A stretch of DNA of 64,000 nucleotides from Chinchilla lanigera (taxonomy: Eukaryota; Chordata; Mammalia; Rodentia; Chinchillidae). The stretch spans positions 8,262,491-8,326,490 of the forward strand of contig NW_004955438.1 in the NCBI RefSeq assembly GCF_000276665.1, written 5' to 3'. Under the pieces are notes generated by a model. It was not told the DNA's origin and made no database searches. It worked only from the letters and a program-made list of their open reading frames with translations. Below, piece after piece: positions 12,241 to 24,240 of this stretch (within the stretch, counting starts at the first letter, position 1; each line of letters starts with the position of its first letter). The position numbers were made by a program, and so were the translations under genes.

Positions 12241-13966
12241 TGATAAGGTCCTTCTTTATTTTTTAAAGCAGGTCTTCTGTTACTTGTAATTTCATCAACA
12301 CAAACATATACTATAGGGAGAGCTATATCAAATGCAATGTAGTGTGTCAAAAGAGACAGAAATATGATAACCTAAATTCACATTAAGTATATATTAGAAA
12401 AAGGATCACATTTTCAGTGAAAGTGATTATGAAAAGGAGAACAATGCTGTTCAGAACTCTGATAGGTAGATAGAGAAGGTTTTTGTCTTAACAGAGATAA
12501 TGAAAAATGGAAATTTGTAAGTATAGTATCTTAGTTGCTTTGTTACTCTAATCACTAAAGATTACCTGAATATTTGTTCTTTAGATTTGAGAATATATGC
12601 TAGATTTTGTAAATATTTATTCTCCATGCTAATGTCATACATGATTGAGAACATACATTTTAAAGATGCATTCTGATTGTATAAAACTACCATGGACTAG
12701 GAAGCCAGCATATCAAAATTACAGATCAACCTCTGTCTTACCATCTTTGTTTATGTGCATATTTATATAATTTAGCTTTATATCTGTAAAATAAATCCTC
12801 TAAGTCTTTCTTTTTTCTGTCCACATACTTCCCACATAACTATAATTTTTCAGCATAAATGTATACACACACACACACAAATTACAACTCTTATTTTTCA
12901 AAATCATTTGGAAAGCTGTCCAATTTTTTAAAATGTAAGCGTCTCTAAAATGCTCACACTTTTCAACTTTTGCTAGAAGACAGTTGCTCAGTACGAAGCC
13001 AATAGGGTCACGATCTTGTGTTACTCTCTGTATTTCCCAAGTGCCTATCCAATGTCATACAAGGATGTTTTCACAGATGACAGACTGGGACTGCCTAAAT
13101 GATATGGTTCACTCCCTCAGGTCTCGCAGCTATGCTAAGAAAATTAATGCAGACACCATCCGAGAAAATATGTAACTGAATGTTGCATTGTTCAGTTCTA
13201 AAAGCATTCATAACAGAGCCTTTTAGAAGCAACTTGAAGAGATGTCTGATTTGGACACAGAGGGCAGGCTATCCAAACAAAAAGTGTATGCCAAAGTTTG
13301 CACATGAGCACAGTGAGAGTGAGGTCCCATTAAGAAAAAGCTCTGAGGTGGAGTCTGAACCCGGCAGGCTGGGAAGACTCCCTCTCCCCGGAAAATACAA
13401 CTTGCTATTTGAATCACTCTGCTCTTAAAACTTGTTTAACACAACTTCTAGAAATAGTTGGCTTTAAGCTCTGCTTTTCCATTGCAGGTGAAACATCTAT
13501 GGACAGCATTTTAAAATATATGTAAAATAGAAGAAGTACTCTATAGGAAAGAGGTCTTGGGAAATGGGAATTTTATGGTGCTGGTGAAGATCTAGTGAGA
13601 AATTTCTGGAAATCATGCTGCAAAATATATCAAGACTTTTTGAAGTTTCTCTCTCTTTAACTCAGTTAATTCTATGTTGGAGTTTTTTCTAGAGAGAAAA
13701 ATACTGTCACATTACATATAAAATTTGTAAGTACAAAGATGCCAATGGCAATTCATGTAATAAATGAAAATAATGATAATAATTTCTGGTTTGACACGGC
13801 ATATCTATTATACAATATGCAATGTGGCCACATATTTAATCTTATGTGTAATCATCAAAATCTTTTATAAGTAGTATAGAATAATTTCCTCTCAGTAAAA
13901 TATATTAATTTTATCTATATATTTGATACACACATAAGGAAAGTACTGGAATTACTAAAATTTGAA
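12241..13966. other. Unique DNA with a short CA tract
   Basis: A short (CA)n lies near 12865-12880. The segment 12984-13428 contains small frames on both strands with no recognised homology. No gene is supported. Confidence 0.45.
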
Positions 13967-13980
13967 ATGTTAACAGCTCT

Positions 13981-14089
13981 TTTTTTTTTTTTTTTTTTTT
14001 TTTGGTTTTTCTCCGGTACCAGGAACCGAACTCACGACCTTGCGCTTGCCAGGCAGGCGTTTTTGCCGCTGAGCTAAATCCCCAGCCCC
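13981..14089 (-). mobile_element. ID SINE, full length, antisense
   Basis: The minus strand gives GGGGCTGGGGATTTAGCTCA (polymerase III A box), the spacer and GTGAGTTCGGTTCC (B box), then GGTACCGGAG and an A-rich tail (a T22-type run on plus). It is bounded by an exact 14-bp target duplication, 'atgttaacagctct', at 13967-13980 and 14090-14103. The perfect duplication and intact boxes suggest a recent insertion from a tRNA-derived ID family. Confidence 0.95.
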
Positions 14090-14124
14090 ATGTTAACAGC
14101 TCTTAAGTCTAAAAAGTGAGATGA

Positions 14125-14224
14125 GGGACTGGGGATTCAGCTCAGTGGCACAGCGCCTGCCTGGCAAGTGCAAGGTTGTGAGTTCGATTCCCGGTACCAG
14201 AAAAAAACAACAACAACAAAAAAG
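14125..14224 (+). mobile_element. ID SINE, full length
   Basis: It starts GGGACTGGGGATTCAGCTCA, continues with 'gcctgcctggcaagtgcaag', a B box 'gagttcgattccc' and 'ggtacc', and ends in an A-rich CAA-repeat tail. 'gtgagatga' is repeated at 14116-14124 and 14225-14233, marking the target duplication. It lies 35 bp from the preceding ID copy in the opposite orientation, tails pointing apart. Confidence 0.93.
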
Positions 14225-14964
14225 GTGAGATGAAAAGTGTCTTGTTCTTTTAACTGTATTTGCATATGTGTATCCTTATTCCATAAATCTGTGCTGTCTG
14301 CACTCCAATTTTTCTAATAGTAACATTATTGCACTCTGGATTATCTTTATGTCATATAAATCTTTGCCTTTTAAAAATGAAATACCAATCATGATGATCA
14401 CTATAACTCGTTGATAACATGATAATAATATTGTGCTTTAATTTTGGGGAAGTGATCATGTTAACTTACAAATGAAATTCACTTTGCCTTACTGACATTA
14501 TTTCTCAGTCCTAGAGAGTTTTAAGTGCTTTATCTTCTGAACTGCATGTTTCACTGTCTTCCGTAGACGGGTTTGCTCTCTGGTCAGTTCTTCTATCTCC
14601 AGCACTGACCTTTGTCCCTCTGCCTATCTTCAGTGGTGTAGGCATCTTTGCTTTGTGCTTGGACCCCTAGTACCTGTTGCTTCCCACTTTATGCTTTGGA
14701 CATCTGTACATGCATAATGTTCTACATTTTCTGTTCAACCAGTACTGCAAGATATTTCTACAGGTGGATTCCACAGTGACTGAAATTCTACTACAGACTC
14801 TGAATTGATCAACATATCCTAGAAACTTTATCCTCATCCTTGAATCTATTTTTTGGCCATAGCCTCATAATTCAAAAGCTTTCCCTCAACCCCCACATGG
14901 CCTACTTTGAATTAATCATTAGCCCTATTGATTTTACCTTTTCAATATTTTGGGAATCAATTTG
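14225..14964. other. Unique DNA, nothing recognised
   Basis: Unique sequence without coding potential that I can support. The part from about 14530 to 14700 is somewhat pyrimidine-rich. Confidence 0.45.
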
Positions 14965-15171
14965 TATGGTGGCACATACTGGTAGTCCAAGCACTCTGGG
15001 TGGCTGAGGCAGGAAGACTGCAAATTCAAGCCTGAGAAGCATAGCAATTTAAAAAATCTTGTCTCAAAATTTAAAAAAAAAAAAAAAAAAAAAGAAAGGG
15101 TGAGGTAGGAATGTAGCTCAGAGAGAAAGCTCTGGGTTCAACCTCAGTACAGAAAAAAAAAATTTCTGGAA
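14965..15171 (+). mobile_element. B1-dID dimeric SINE
   Basis: The left half is B1-like: 'tggtggcacatactggtagt', 'gcactctgggtggctgaggc', 'aggaagactgcaaattcaag' and 'cttgtctcaaaa', ending in an A21 linker (about 15072-15093). The right half, after 'agaaagggtgaggt', reads 'aggaatgtagctcagagaga' and 'ctctgggttcaacctcagta' plus a poly-A. This is an ID unit lacking its middle, the 'dID' form. Dimers of this type are described from several non-murid rodent families. Confidence 0.75.
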
Positions 15172-15339
15172 TGAATCACCTTGTCTCTCTTCTTAAAAAT
15201 AGGTGTCCTGAATGAGCTCATATCAAAAATTCCCTCAATGCAGCAACAACCTTCTATCTAGTTTTCACATTTCTAGTTTTATTCCTTCTCAAGTTCTCGC
15301 TATAAAGATTAGCCAGAAGATCATGACTCAGCCAGGAAT

Positions 15340-15480
15340 CTGAATAATTCACTTCCCCACTTTAAATTCTTCAAGGGCCTCCCATGGTTTGTTAAGGTAA
15401 ATTGTACACCCCTCGATATTGTTTGCAGGTTATCCTTTCTACGGCATTGCTTTGTGAGAAAGTCCTCTCAAGCTCACAAG
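15340..15480 (+). mobile_element. Possible L2 LINE fragment
   Basis: 'cactttaaattcttcaaggg' followed by 'cctcccatgg' resembles the L2 segment that reads 'ttcaaacccttcagtggctc'. The match is short and diverged. If correct, it is an ancient LINE relic. Confidence 0.35.
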
Positions 15481-16559
15481 GAAATGCATATATTTCTATT
15501 CATACATGCACCTTCTCCATTATCAGGCCATCTGATCTCAGTGTGCTTATTTTTGTTCCCATCTACATAGTCCTTTGGCACCTGATTTCTACGTTCCTGT
15601 TGTGACTTACCCTTAAGACTTTACCCACTTGGGAAGGTGTTACTGACTCATTAGACAACCAGCAGCGAGCTGGCGCCGGCTCTTATGAGCTCATGCGAAG
15701 ACACTACTCACCTTTTAGGAATTTTATGAGCCACTCATTAAACTCAGTCATTAATAAAATAAATTAATCTAAATTTATAATTAAGTACATTATAATAAAA
15801 ACCAAAGTAAAATATAGTTAAACCCATCAGCCATTACTTCCTATGTCTTTTCCTTTATTTCTTGCACTGCATGAGTGCTCTACTTGAGGCTAGTTAAAGC
15901 TGTTACATTTTCATGACAGAAGTAGTCTGTAAAGGTGGGAACATCTGAACTTCACATTTAGCAGTGTTACATCAGTATACTGAAACTGACCACGCAGGAG
16001 TAGAAGTACTCAAATCTGTCAGCCCTACAAATCAAAGTCTGACTGTCTATGCCTGAGAAAAGGATTGATAAAACTAAAATATTGCAGATTGAACTTAAAA
16101 CGTTCATCACGTCTAAAATCATTTCATTGTGAATAGAGCAACAAATCATATTACTTCAGAGTTTTAAAACACTACCTTGTGAATTCAGCAGAAAAGTTAC
16201 TCGTGCCATTAACCAATGGTGGAAGCATCCACATTTATCTTCATTCTTTTGTCATCTTAATAAAAATATTAGCCATATTTGTGTCAGAGCTGTTCTCACT
16301 GATCAATTTTATAGAATTTACAATTCAAGATGTTACATGTTTTATCATATTTTAAAATTGAAAGCTATCTATCTTTCGTTTCAGATACCTTTATAATAAA
16401 CTTGGAAAAAGTATGCACACATATTCTTTTTCAGTCGGTTGTTAAACATTTACTAACATATCATTGTTCAGCATTCTCCTTTCTCTGGGAAATGATGAAC
16501 ACAAGGGAGGTTTTCCCTCTTCCTTTCTCTTCCATATCTTTTTTATTGTACTTGTTTTC
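15481..16559. other. Unique AT-rich DNA
   Basis: No coding or RNA gene features seen. A small CpG-containing patch at 15670-15700 stands out from the AT-rich surroundings but is too short to interpret. Confidence 0.45.
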
Positions 16560-16716
16560 CTGTTCTGTGACCGCTGGTGTCTGCCTCTCACACTGACTGT
16601 GAAACCCTTGTGGTCAGGGAGCCTCTTCCTTGTCTTTGTTCCCAGTGCCCGGTAGAGCGCCACACAGTAGGTACTTGGCCACATTTACTGAACGAGTAGA
16701 TGAATCACATAAAATT
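16560..16716 (+). mobile_element. L2 LINE 3' end
   Basis: The line of motifs is typical of the L2 3' terminus: 'actgtgaaacccttgtggtc' (for gtgagctccttgagggcagg), 'cttgtctttgttcccagtgc', then 'ccacacagtaggtacttggc' and 'tactgaacgagtagatgaat'. These match the 'agtaggtgctcaataaatgt ... gaatgaatga' end of L2. Ancient and inactive. Confidence 0.7.
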
Positions 16717-16862
16717 ATTCAAATGTGAGAATTAAGAGGAATATAACTAAAATATAAATACCATTCATTTCAATTTTGAAAGGTGTCTGGCTACTTGTTT
16801 TAATATACATTTTGTAATTTTAAGACCAGTGGGCATACTTCCATCAAAGTTATTATTATTTC

Positions 16863-18045
16863 ACAGTTTAAATCAAAGCAGAAAATGGGCAGCTGAGATG
16901 AACACACACTTCTCAGATAAAGAAATATAAATGGCAAAGAAATACATGAGAAAATGTTCAACATCATTCGTCATTTGAGAAAAGCAAATTAAAACAACAT
17001 TGAGATTTCATCTCATCCCATTAAGAATGGCTATCATTAAGAAATCAACCAATAACAAATGCTGGCGAGGCTGTGGAGAAATAGGAACNNNNNNNNNNNN
17101 NNNNNNNNNNNNNNNNNNNNNNNNNNNNNNNNNNNNNNNNNNNNNNNNNNNNNNNNNNNNNNNNNNNNNNNNNNNNNNNNNNNNNNNNNNNNNNNNNNNN
17201 NNNNNNNNNNNNNNNNNNNNNNNNNNNNNNNNNNNNNNNNNNNNNNNNNNNNNNNNNNNNNNNNNNNNNNNNNNNNNNNNNNNNNNNNNNNNNNNNNNNN
17301 NNNNNNNNNNNNNNNNNNNNNNNNNNNNNNNNNNNNNNNNNNNNNNNNNNNNNNNNNNNNNNNNNNNNNNNNNNNNNNNNNNNNNNNNNNNNNNNNNNNN
17401 NNNNNNNNNNNNNNNNNNNNNNNNNNNNNNNNNNNNNNNNNNNNNNNNNNNNNNNNNNNNNNNNNNNNNNNNNNNNNNNNNNNNNNNNNNNNNNNNNNNN
17501 NNNNNNNNNNNNNNNNNNNNNNNNNNNNNNNNNNNNNNNNNNNNNNNNNNNNNNNNNNNNNNNNNNNNNNNNNNNNNNNNNNNNNNNNNNNNNNNNNNNN
17601 NNNNNNNNNNNNNNNNNNNNNNNNNNNNNNNNNNNNNNNNNNNNNNNNNNNNNNNNNNNNNNNNNNNNNNNNNNNNNNNNNNNNNNNNNNNNNNNNNNNN
17701 NNNNNNNNNNNNNNNNNNNNNNNNNNNNNNNNNNNNNNNNNNNNNNNNNNNNNNNNNNNNNNNNNNNNNNNNNNNNNNNNNNNNNNNNNNNNNNNNNNNN
17801 NNNNNNNNNNNNNNNNNNNNNNNACTTGTTTGATCAATCTTGTATGTCTCTATTTGTTTTCCTGAGAAACCACTTTGAAGATATCAATAAGTAATACAAC
17901 AACCAAGATTAATTTCCTACAACTTTATCTCTAACTCTGTTTTGTTTGTATTGTTCTTATGCTTTTTTGTAAATGGATGTCTGGCTGTTAATGTTTTCCT
18001 TCTTTTCTTTAAAAAGAATAAATAAATAAATAAGTAAGTAAATCA
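16863..18045 (+). mobile_element. LINE-1 3' region spanning an assembly gap
   Basis: Left of the gap, 'atggcaaagaaatacatgag', 'aaaatgttcaacatcattcg', 'gagatttcatctcatcccat' and 'aacaaatgctggcgaggctg' follow the canonical sense L1 order. To the right, 'tatttgttttcctgagaaac' leads into AT-rich sequence ending in 'aataaataaataagtaagta' (18018-18042), a plausible L1 3' UTR and A-rich tail. The gap lies inside the element, as expected where an assembler fails at a high-copy repeat. Confidence 0.75.
17089..17823. other. Assembly gap (735 N)
   Basis: A run of 735 undetermined bases. The uneven length suggests a gap sized from linking data rather than a fixed placeholder. Long reading frames called through it (about 17000-17865) are artefacts of translating N. 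Confidence 0.99.
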
Positions 18046-18615
18046 AGGCAGGAAAGCCATGTTGAAAAACTATAGCTCATTTTCCACTTTCAACTCTTAC
18101 TACAGCCCTGCTGCCCAAAGCCATTACGCTCAACCCCTACTGCTCTTTCATCTGGCATTTATTTCCATAGTTCTTGAAAGCAGGCCTTGGCTTGACACTA
18201 TTTCTTGATTCATCCCTCTCCATTATTTAAATATATATGTAGCTTTAAAATATTACCCCAACATCACCATTGTGAACTGAAGCAATAGAAGTATCTGTAA
18301 TGTTACAGCTATGTAAATATTGCTCATTACTGGGCCAAATAACACTCTGACTTTATTTCCTCCCCTATACAAATGTCTGGGTCTTCTGGTTATGCTATTT
18401 GTTTATGCTATTCACCTTGGATGAGGATTCAATCTTAAGGACAAAAACCCACACACCAAGGAAGTTAAATAAAACTGTGTAATGGTGATGTTTGATGATG
18501 AGCCTATCACTGTAGTTCTTTTATATGCAGAATTTGTTTTACTCTTAAGCCACTGAAATGTTGATTTGGTGCTATATGAAATTGAACTTGATCCTAAACT
18601 TTAATTTGTGCTTCT
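18046..18615. other. Unique AT-rich DNA
   Basis: Nothing recognised apart from a weak L2-like phrase ('gttcttgaaagcaggccttg') near 18170-18190. No gene. Confidence 0.4.
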
Positions 18616-18724
18616 TTTCCCTTTTCCTGCTCCTCCTCTCCTCCCCAACCCCTTCCCTGTCTCCTTCCACTTCTGCTGCTCCTGTTCCTCTTCCTCCTCC
18701 CCCTCCTCCTCCTTCTTGTCCCCC
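18616..18724 (+). repeat. Polypyrimidine (CCT/CTT-rich) tract
   Basis: About 108 bases almost entirely of C and T on the plus strand, with few interruptions ('aa', 'ctgctgct'). Its complement is a polypurine run. Mirror-like segments of this kind can form triplex (H-) DNA and are replication-unstable; whether that matters here is inference. The frame at 18558-18782 is a low-complexity Pro/Leu/Ser translation of this tract. Confidence 0.85.
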
Positions 18725-19365
18725 AAGAACATCAGCTTCTGAAATCAAAGAAATCCATGTTCACATTCCCACCTTACTATAATGTCTTGAAAAATTACTT
18801 ATCTTTCAAAGCATATACTTTTCATCAATCAAATTTGGATGCGGAGAACTACCTTGAAGTCAAACACATTGAAAAAGCTAGCATAGAGTCTCAGACACAA
18901 TAAATATACCTTACTAAGTGGGTCAGTAGAAATGCTGGCAGTTGAGGTTTGTTGAAATGCAACAACGTCACAATAGTGAAGGTCTTGTGAGTAACAGTAA
19001 TATGCAATATTTACTAAATAAGCAAATATTTACTTCATTCACTTATCCAAGATCTTTGGATTTTTCTTCTTTCTTTTAAATTTTGGAATTGTCTGACATC
19101 ATCCTACATGTCCATCCTGATTCTCCTTTACTAAACTGTTCTCCTTCATTTCTTGGCTTCTAAAGATATCTTTTATCCCTCTAAATTATCTCCACACAAT
19201 GTATTCTTATGTATGGAGTATGTAGGAGACAAAAGTTTGAGCTTTCTCAGCTTGACAATGATCAGACATGTCAGAAACAGAGTAAAGGATGTTTATACAT
19301 TTTTACTATTTGACATTAAGGTTTATTTTCAGACAGCCACCTTGTGACTATAATGAGCCCCAATG
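18725..19365. other. Unique DNA
   Basis: AT-rich single-copy sequence; no gene or clear repeat recognised. Confidence 0.45.
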
Positions 19366-19528
19366 CTTTTTTTGTCTTTTTGAGCAGGGTCTTGCTATGC
19401 AGTTCAGGCTAGCCTTGAACTCACTTTAAGAGAGAATAAGCCCAGCCTATTCTCAAACTCAAAATGATCCTTCTGCCTCAGCATTCAGAGTTCTAGCATT
19501 ACAGGTGTGTGCCACTAAGCCTGGCTCA
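19366..19528 (-). mobile_element. B1 SINE, antisense
   Basis: The plus strand shows the reversed B1 order: 'gcagggtcttgctatgcagt', 'tcaggctagccttgaactca', 'gatccttctgcctcagcatt' and 'gtgtgtgccactaagcctgg'. An extra 25-30 bp between the two halves ('aagagagaataagcccagcc') looks like a partial internal duplication, also seen in the copy at 43798. Short flanking 'aatgctt' repeats (about 19361 and 19529) may be the target duplication. Confidence 0.8.
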
Positions 19529-19903
19529 AATGCTTGTGTGCAACCTGATTATCATCTATCAGAGAAACTGCATGAGAGTTGGGAAAGGAGAATGAAATAA
19601 AAGTTCAAAACTTTGAAAAGATAAAACTTTATATTAATGTAATAATGAATGAAATGTTTTGGGGTAAGTATATAATGGGATTACTCTATCATGGACTATT
19701 TGAAATTTAATTTTTATTCCACTTTAAATTCAAATAGAATCACAAGACAAACAGTGAATTTGTTTTGTGTTATTACTTTCTAGAAGTTTTATACCAAGGC
19801 CTGTAGAGAGTATCTATCCCACTCCTAATGCTAATTTTATAGATGGGTTCTTTTATACTTTATTTATACTTAGTTATGTTCTGTAGCTTCTGTTTAGCAT
19901 CCT

Positions 19904-20009
19904 TTTTTTTTTTTTCTTTTTTCTGTTTTTCTTCTGGTACCAGGAATTGAACTCATGACCTTGCACTTGCAAGGCAGGCGGTTTGTCACTGAGTTAAATC
20001 CCCAGCCCC
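19904..20009 (-). mobile_element. ID SINE, antisense
   Basis: The minus strand reads GGGGCTGGGGATTTAACTCA, 'gcctgccttgcaagtgcaag', 'catgagttcaattcctggta' and an A-rich tail. A 9-bp duplication, 'tagcatcct', lies at 19895-19903 and 20010-20018. More base changes than the copies at 13981 and 61800 suggest a somewhat older insertion. Confidence 0.92.
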
Positions 20010-20018
20010 TAGCATCCT

Positions 20019-21059
20019 GTCTTGTACAGTCAAACCTATTCGTAATCAGTTACAAAGGATTCAGTGGGTTAAAACTAAAAGTAAGAGAATTCACCTGCCT
20101 TTCCACATAGAAGAAAATGTCTCAGGTTGAGAAGGTGAAATTTAGGGCAAAAGAAGATATAAACTGACCAAGAAATGAGATCTCAATACTAATTGAGCAC
20201 CATTCTTTGAACTAGCTGACTTGTAAATAATACTGTACCTAATTTCTTTTTCCAAAAAAAGATGTGTAAATATCCTTCCCAGTTTATAGGTTAAAAAAAA
20301 ATTGAATCCTAGCATGGTTAAATAGTTCTAAATAACTAAATATGATTGTTTAAATTTGAATGGAAATTGTTTAGAAGCTTGATTTGTATATACATCTTAA
20401 ACTCTTTACAAGGAGTTTTTTCAGATGAAATACTACCACATAGTCACCTCTACATTAATCAGAAAGGACAAAAGTGCTGACATTAAAAGAAAAAGAATCA
20501 TAAGGAGTCCATCCAGTAGTTAGAAATTAAGACTGAAGTGGAAAATGAGATAATTTCTTTCTTTCCCAAAAAATGGGAAATTCAAAGAGTACAAGAAAAT
20601 CACTTGATTAGTGAATAATTTTAGAGTCTTCTAACTCCCATTCTAATCTGTGTCCGTAAGGGTTAGCCGTCCACTAAAGAGCACTAGTGTGATTACACAT
20701 TACCTTGACATCATCACTGTCATTCAACAAAAGGCAGAAAAATCAGAAACTAACCAACTCTCATTCCACTGGAGAAAAACTCTACTATTTAAGATGTATT
20801 TGAATGTAATTCAGTTTGGACGTATTTCAAGGTTTACCTTTACCTTAATTCCTAATATTTGCTGTTGGACTTTTTTACACTTTAGAAAAAAATCCAAAGA
20901 GATGCCCATAATTCTTTTTCTTACATTTTTGGCAGAACTTAGAAGAAAGCCCATATTGTATATAAAAACCACCTGAATGGCTACATTGAATCTACTCAGA
21001 GTTCACAGATTTTCTGAGGTAATAGAAAAGATGAGACATATGTGGGATTAGAGTTAAAA

Positions 21060-21061
<2 letters not shown>
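20019..21061. other. Unique AT-rich DNA
   Basis: The longest frame (20650-20976 plus, 108 codons) has AT-rich codon use and no recognised domain. A faint MIR-like phrase occurs at 20280-20330. No gene supported. Confidence 0.45.
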
Positions 21062-21104
<43 letters not shown>

Positions 21105-21108
21105 AAAA
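21062..21108. repeat. (TA)n microsatellite
   Basis: A near-perfect TA dinucleotide run of about 45 bases with one phase slip ('tattata'). Self-complementary, so able to extrude a cruciform, and likely length-variable. Confidence 0.95.
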
Positions 21109-24099
21109 CTTTTGAGATATCAATTGAAAACAAAAATCACAGTCCCATTTGTCCATCTCAACTAAAATGGTTTCCCACAAAGACTCTGGAACCACGTAAA
21201 CATCTTCCTCTTATGTAAATTAGGAGATAATGAACACAAAAACTATTAGTCTTCACTTACGTTCTGTAATTGAATCGATGTAATTGATTTCAAAGTTCGG
21301 AGGCACTCCACATTTCAGGAAAGCTTATAGAAGCTTTTAAGATGCTCTTTGAGTATCATAAACAGCCCCATCAGTTTGATAAGAATTCCCAGAAGAAATA
21401 GAAACACAGAATTTACTGCGCTAAGAATTCTGCATGACCTGAAACCCTGTTTTTCTTGACCTTCTCGACCTTTTGAGGAAAGAGGTATTTTATGCCAAAC
21501 AGAATACAGTGAGATCCGCATGTTCAAATTACATGAAATCTCTGTTCTTCCATAAAGGAACACACAGGATCCATCAAGTCCGTGCTAGAGTATATTCAGT
21601 ATCATCATAAAACAAGTTGAAATTTCATTTGAGTCTGAGGAGAAATCTTATGCAATCATGTTCAGTGAGACTCAGTAACTCTGTCTGAATAATAGCTCAT
21701 TCTGTGCCCCCACTGGGACTTGTGGGAGCCCTGCAATTACCTCACAGTGGTAAGAGCCATGTGGTCACATCCTATAAAGTCATCACTTTCCAAGGTCATC
21801 AAATATATGGAGCAAAGGCCAAGGAACCTCCTTACTGAAGTCTTTAAGCAGAAAGTCAACAGCGGTCTACCATCAATTTAGTTAGGAAAAAAAAAAAAAA
21901 ACTAGAATGACTTGGTGCCCCAATTCTAAACAAAGGTTTCCTATGAATTAAGCTTCACTTTAATTAACAAAGAGAGACTGCCTGATTTGATTCATAGTTT
22001 TCCTTTTTTAATAAATGCAATTGATTTTTCCTATATAGTTATTACTTCTCTGATTTACATAATTATCAAGAAAAACAACTCACTGTAACCACTGCCATCA
22101 TCTTTGACTTATTTTTCTAGCTCACCTCCTTCTTCTTTCTCCACTCCTGTGACTCCACAGGAGTTCTCAGGGGTTCATTTCTCAAACATGCACAGTTTTT
22201 TTTTGACCATAAAACATATATGCTATTCTGCCTTGATATCTGAGACACCATCTTATTAGGAATGCAATCTTCTAGAAAAGCAAAAGTATATCCAAAGGGA
22301 GCTCCATTGTCTCTGGGTTACATTACAATACTTTTATTAGAGAATGACATTCTCTAGGCAGCACCTGCTGCTTGGCTTTGGGTGCTGGCCAGAAATGAAA
22401 GGATAAAGCAACATGCAGTTTAAATCCAAGCGGCACAGCAGTGCACGGCTGTAACGTTCAACAGGAAGCGAACTGGTAGGAGGGTGGAGGCCACGCTGGA
22501 GGTCAGTGTGCAGGAGAATGCCCCGGTCATTGTCGGGAATTTATGGTGAGGCAGAGAGTGAAATGCTTCCCTTTTTGGCTAGGTACATACTTTTGATCTA
22601 CTTTCTTACTTTTCTTTTTCCATTTTTCTAGGGAGATGAACCTTTAGAAATCTGAGGTCCCCCTTGTAGCTTGTGGCATGAAGTACAGACTTTAATTAGC
22701 ACAAAGTAAAAATAAATATAAAATATTTATTGGAAAATTTCACTTTGAGTAAAAAACAGTTAAAACAAGAAAAATAAATACACATACTATATATGTTCAT
22801 ATTTATATAATATATGTATATCATACATGAATGTGTATATAGATGAAATTACATACATATAATTTCTGCTGATGGGCTAGCATGGGATATTTTGCTACAG
22901 AAATTTTGTAACTTTTCTAATCCTTCACCCCATTGTTTTTCTACTTACTGACATACATAGAAGCTAAAACGTGTGAATTTATGATTGTCTGTGTGATAAT
23001 CAGAGGTCAAATTCCATTAGTTTAACTCCCTGTTTCTTTCATTCCTCAGAAGCCACAAAGCTGCACCCCCTCACCTGCAGTGCTGCAGGAGAAGGGTTCA
23101 GACAAAGTTCTCTCAAAGGCAATGTTTCGCACTCCCTTGGCACTTCAGAGAATGACACCTTAATTGCTTTCCTAAGCGGGTTATGTGGGAATGATATACA
23201 GAAAAAACAGTTTCTGTGGAGTGTGAGTGATTTAAGCGATTCAACTGAATTCAAGAGATTCAAGAGAGGATCAGGGCAGAAAAGTGAAATTATATAAATT
23301 AAAGAAATCAGAAACAGGACGGTAACAATTTGGAAATTAAATGCCATTACTTGAGGATCTAAAGGCTTTGGGTTTAGGAAATATATTGTGAGTGCATCAA
23401 TGTCATGCTCCCCTGCAAATCTATGAGGTTTGTGTTTTTATGCTGCTTTTGTCAGGCTATAGCTTCAAAACAAAAGGTGAACGTTCCCAGAAGAGATGAC
23501 TACAAGGATTATTTTTCCTAGGAAGGAAGTCCCTATGACAATGAACTATATGATGTTCACGCACCAGATATAGGTAACACAGCTTTACAATTGTAAGGAG
23601 GAAATTCTAGTTGCAGTCAGAACATTGGCCTGAATCATTTTGCCTTTCTTTAGTTGTATTTAGGAGAAAATCCTCATTGGGGCTAAGCCGAGGACAGAGC
23701 AAGTGAGCCAATAATGCCCAAATGAAAAGTGTATTTTACAGTGATTCAGAAACATCTCAGGTTAGATCAGCCCCTCTGAATGCATTACAGTTTTATGCAA
23801 TAAAAGATCTTAAATCATCACCTATGGGAACTGAGTAGGTAGTATTCCTAATAGAGAATGCCATCATTGCCTTCCAAGCTTGTATGAGTTACCTCCCCAG
23901 AGTTATTCCTCCTTCTTTCAATGGATAAAAAAGAATTTAAGCAAAAATTGCAATACGCTTTTGTAATGGCCAGCCTCTTATGATATGCCTTGCAGCTGTC
24001 TATTATTTTATCATCTTCACATCCAGCTAGTGTTGATGATGAGATTGAGCTCCTGCCGTACTCCAGGACTTTAAATTCTATGGTATAGTGATAGTTGCA
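21109..24099. other. Unique DNA, no gene supported
   Basis: Single-copy sequence with small non-coding frames. A slightly CpG-richer patch at 22420-22550 is the only local composition change; it has no reading frame and no promoter-like organisation. An AT-rich TATA/CATA low-complexity stretch lies at 22780-22860. Confidence 0.45.
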
Positions 24100-24240
24100 A
24101 CTCAGTAAAATAATTGATTTTACATTTATACTGAGAAAGTTAATTTCAGAGCAGTTTGTCAATAATCACAGGTCACACAAATGGCAGACGTAGAACCAAG
24201 ATTTGACTCTGTCTGACACAAAAGCTTACATTCTTTGCAT
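24100..24240 (+). mobile_element. MIR SINE fragment
   Basis: 'aatcacaggtcacacaaatg', 'gcagacgtagaaccaagatt' and 'tgactctgtctgacacaaaa' follow the 3' half of MIR (ggtcacacagctagtaagtggcagagccaggattcgaaccc). Ancient and inactive. Confidence 0.6.

Noticed and set aside
13981..14224. tRNA gene-like A and B boxes
   Set aside because: These belong to ID SINEs; no cloverleaf with anticodon stem and acceptor end is present.
17000..17865. Three reading frames of 266-277 codons
   Set aside because: They run through the N gap; almost all residues are undetermined.
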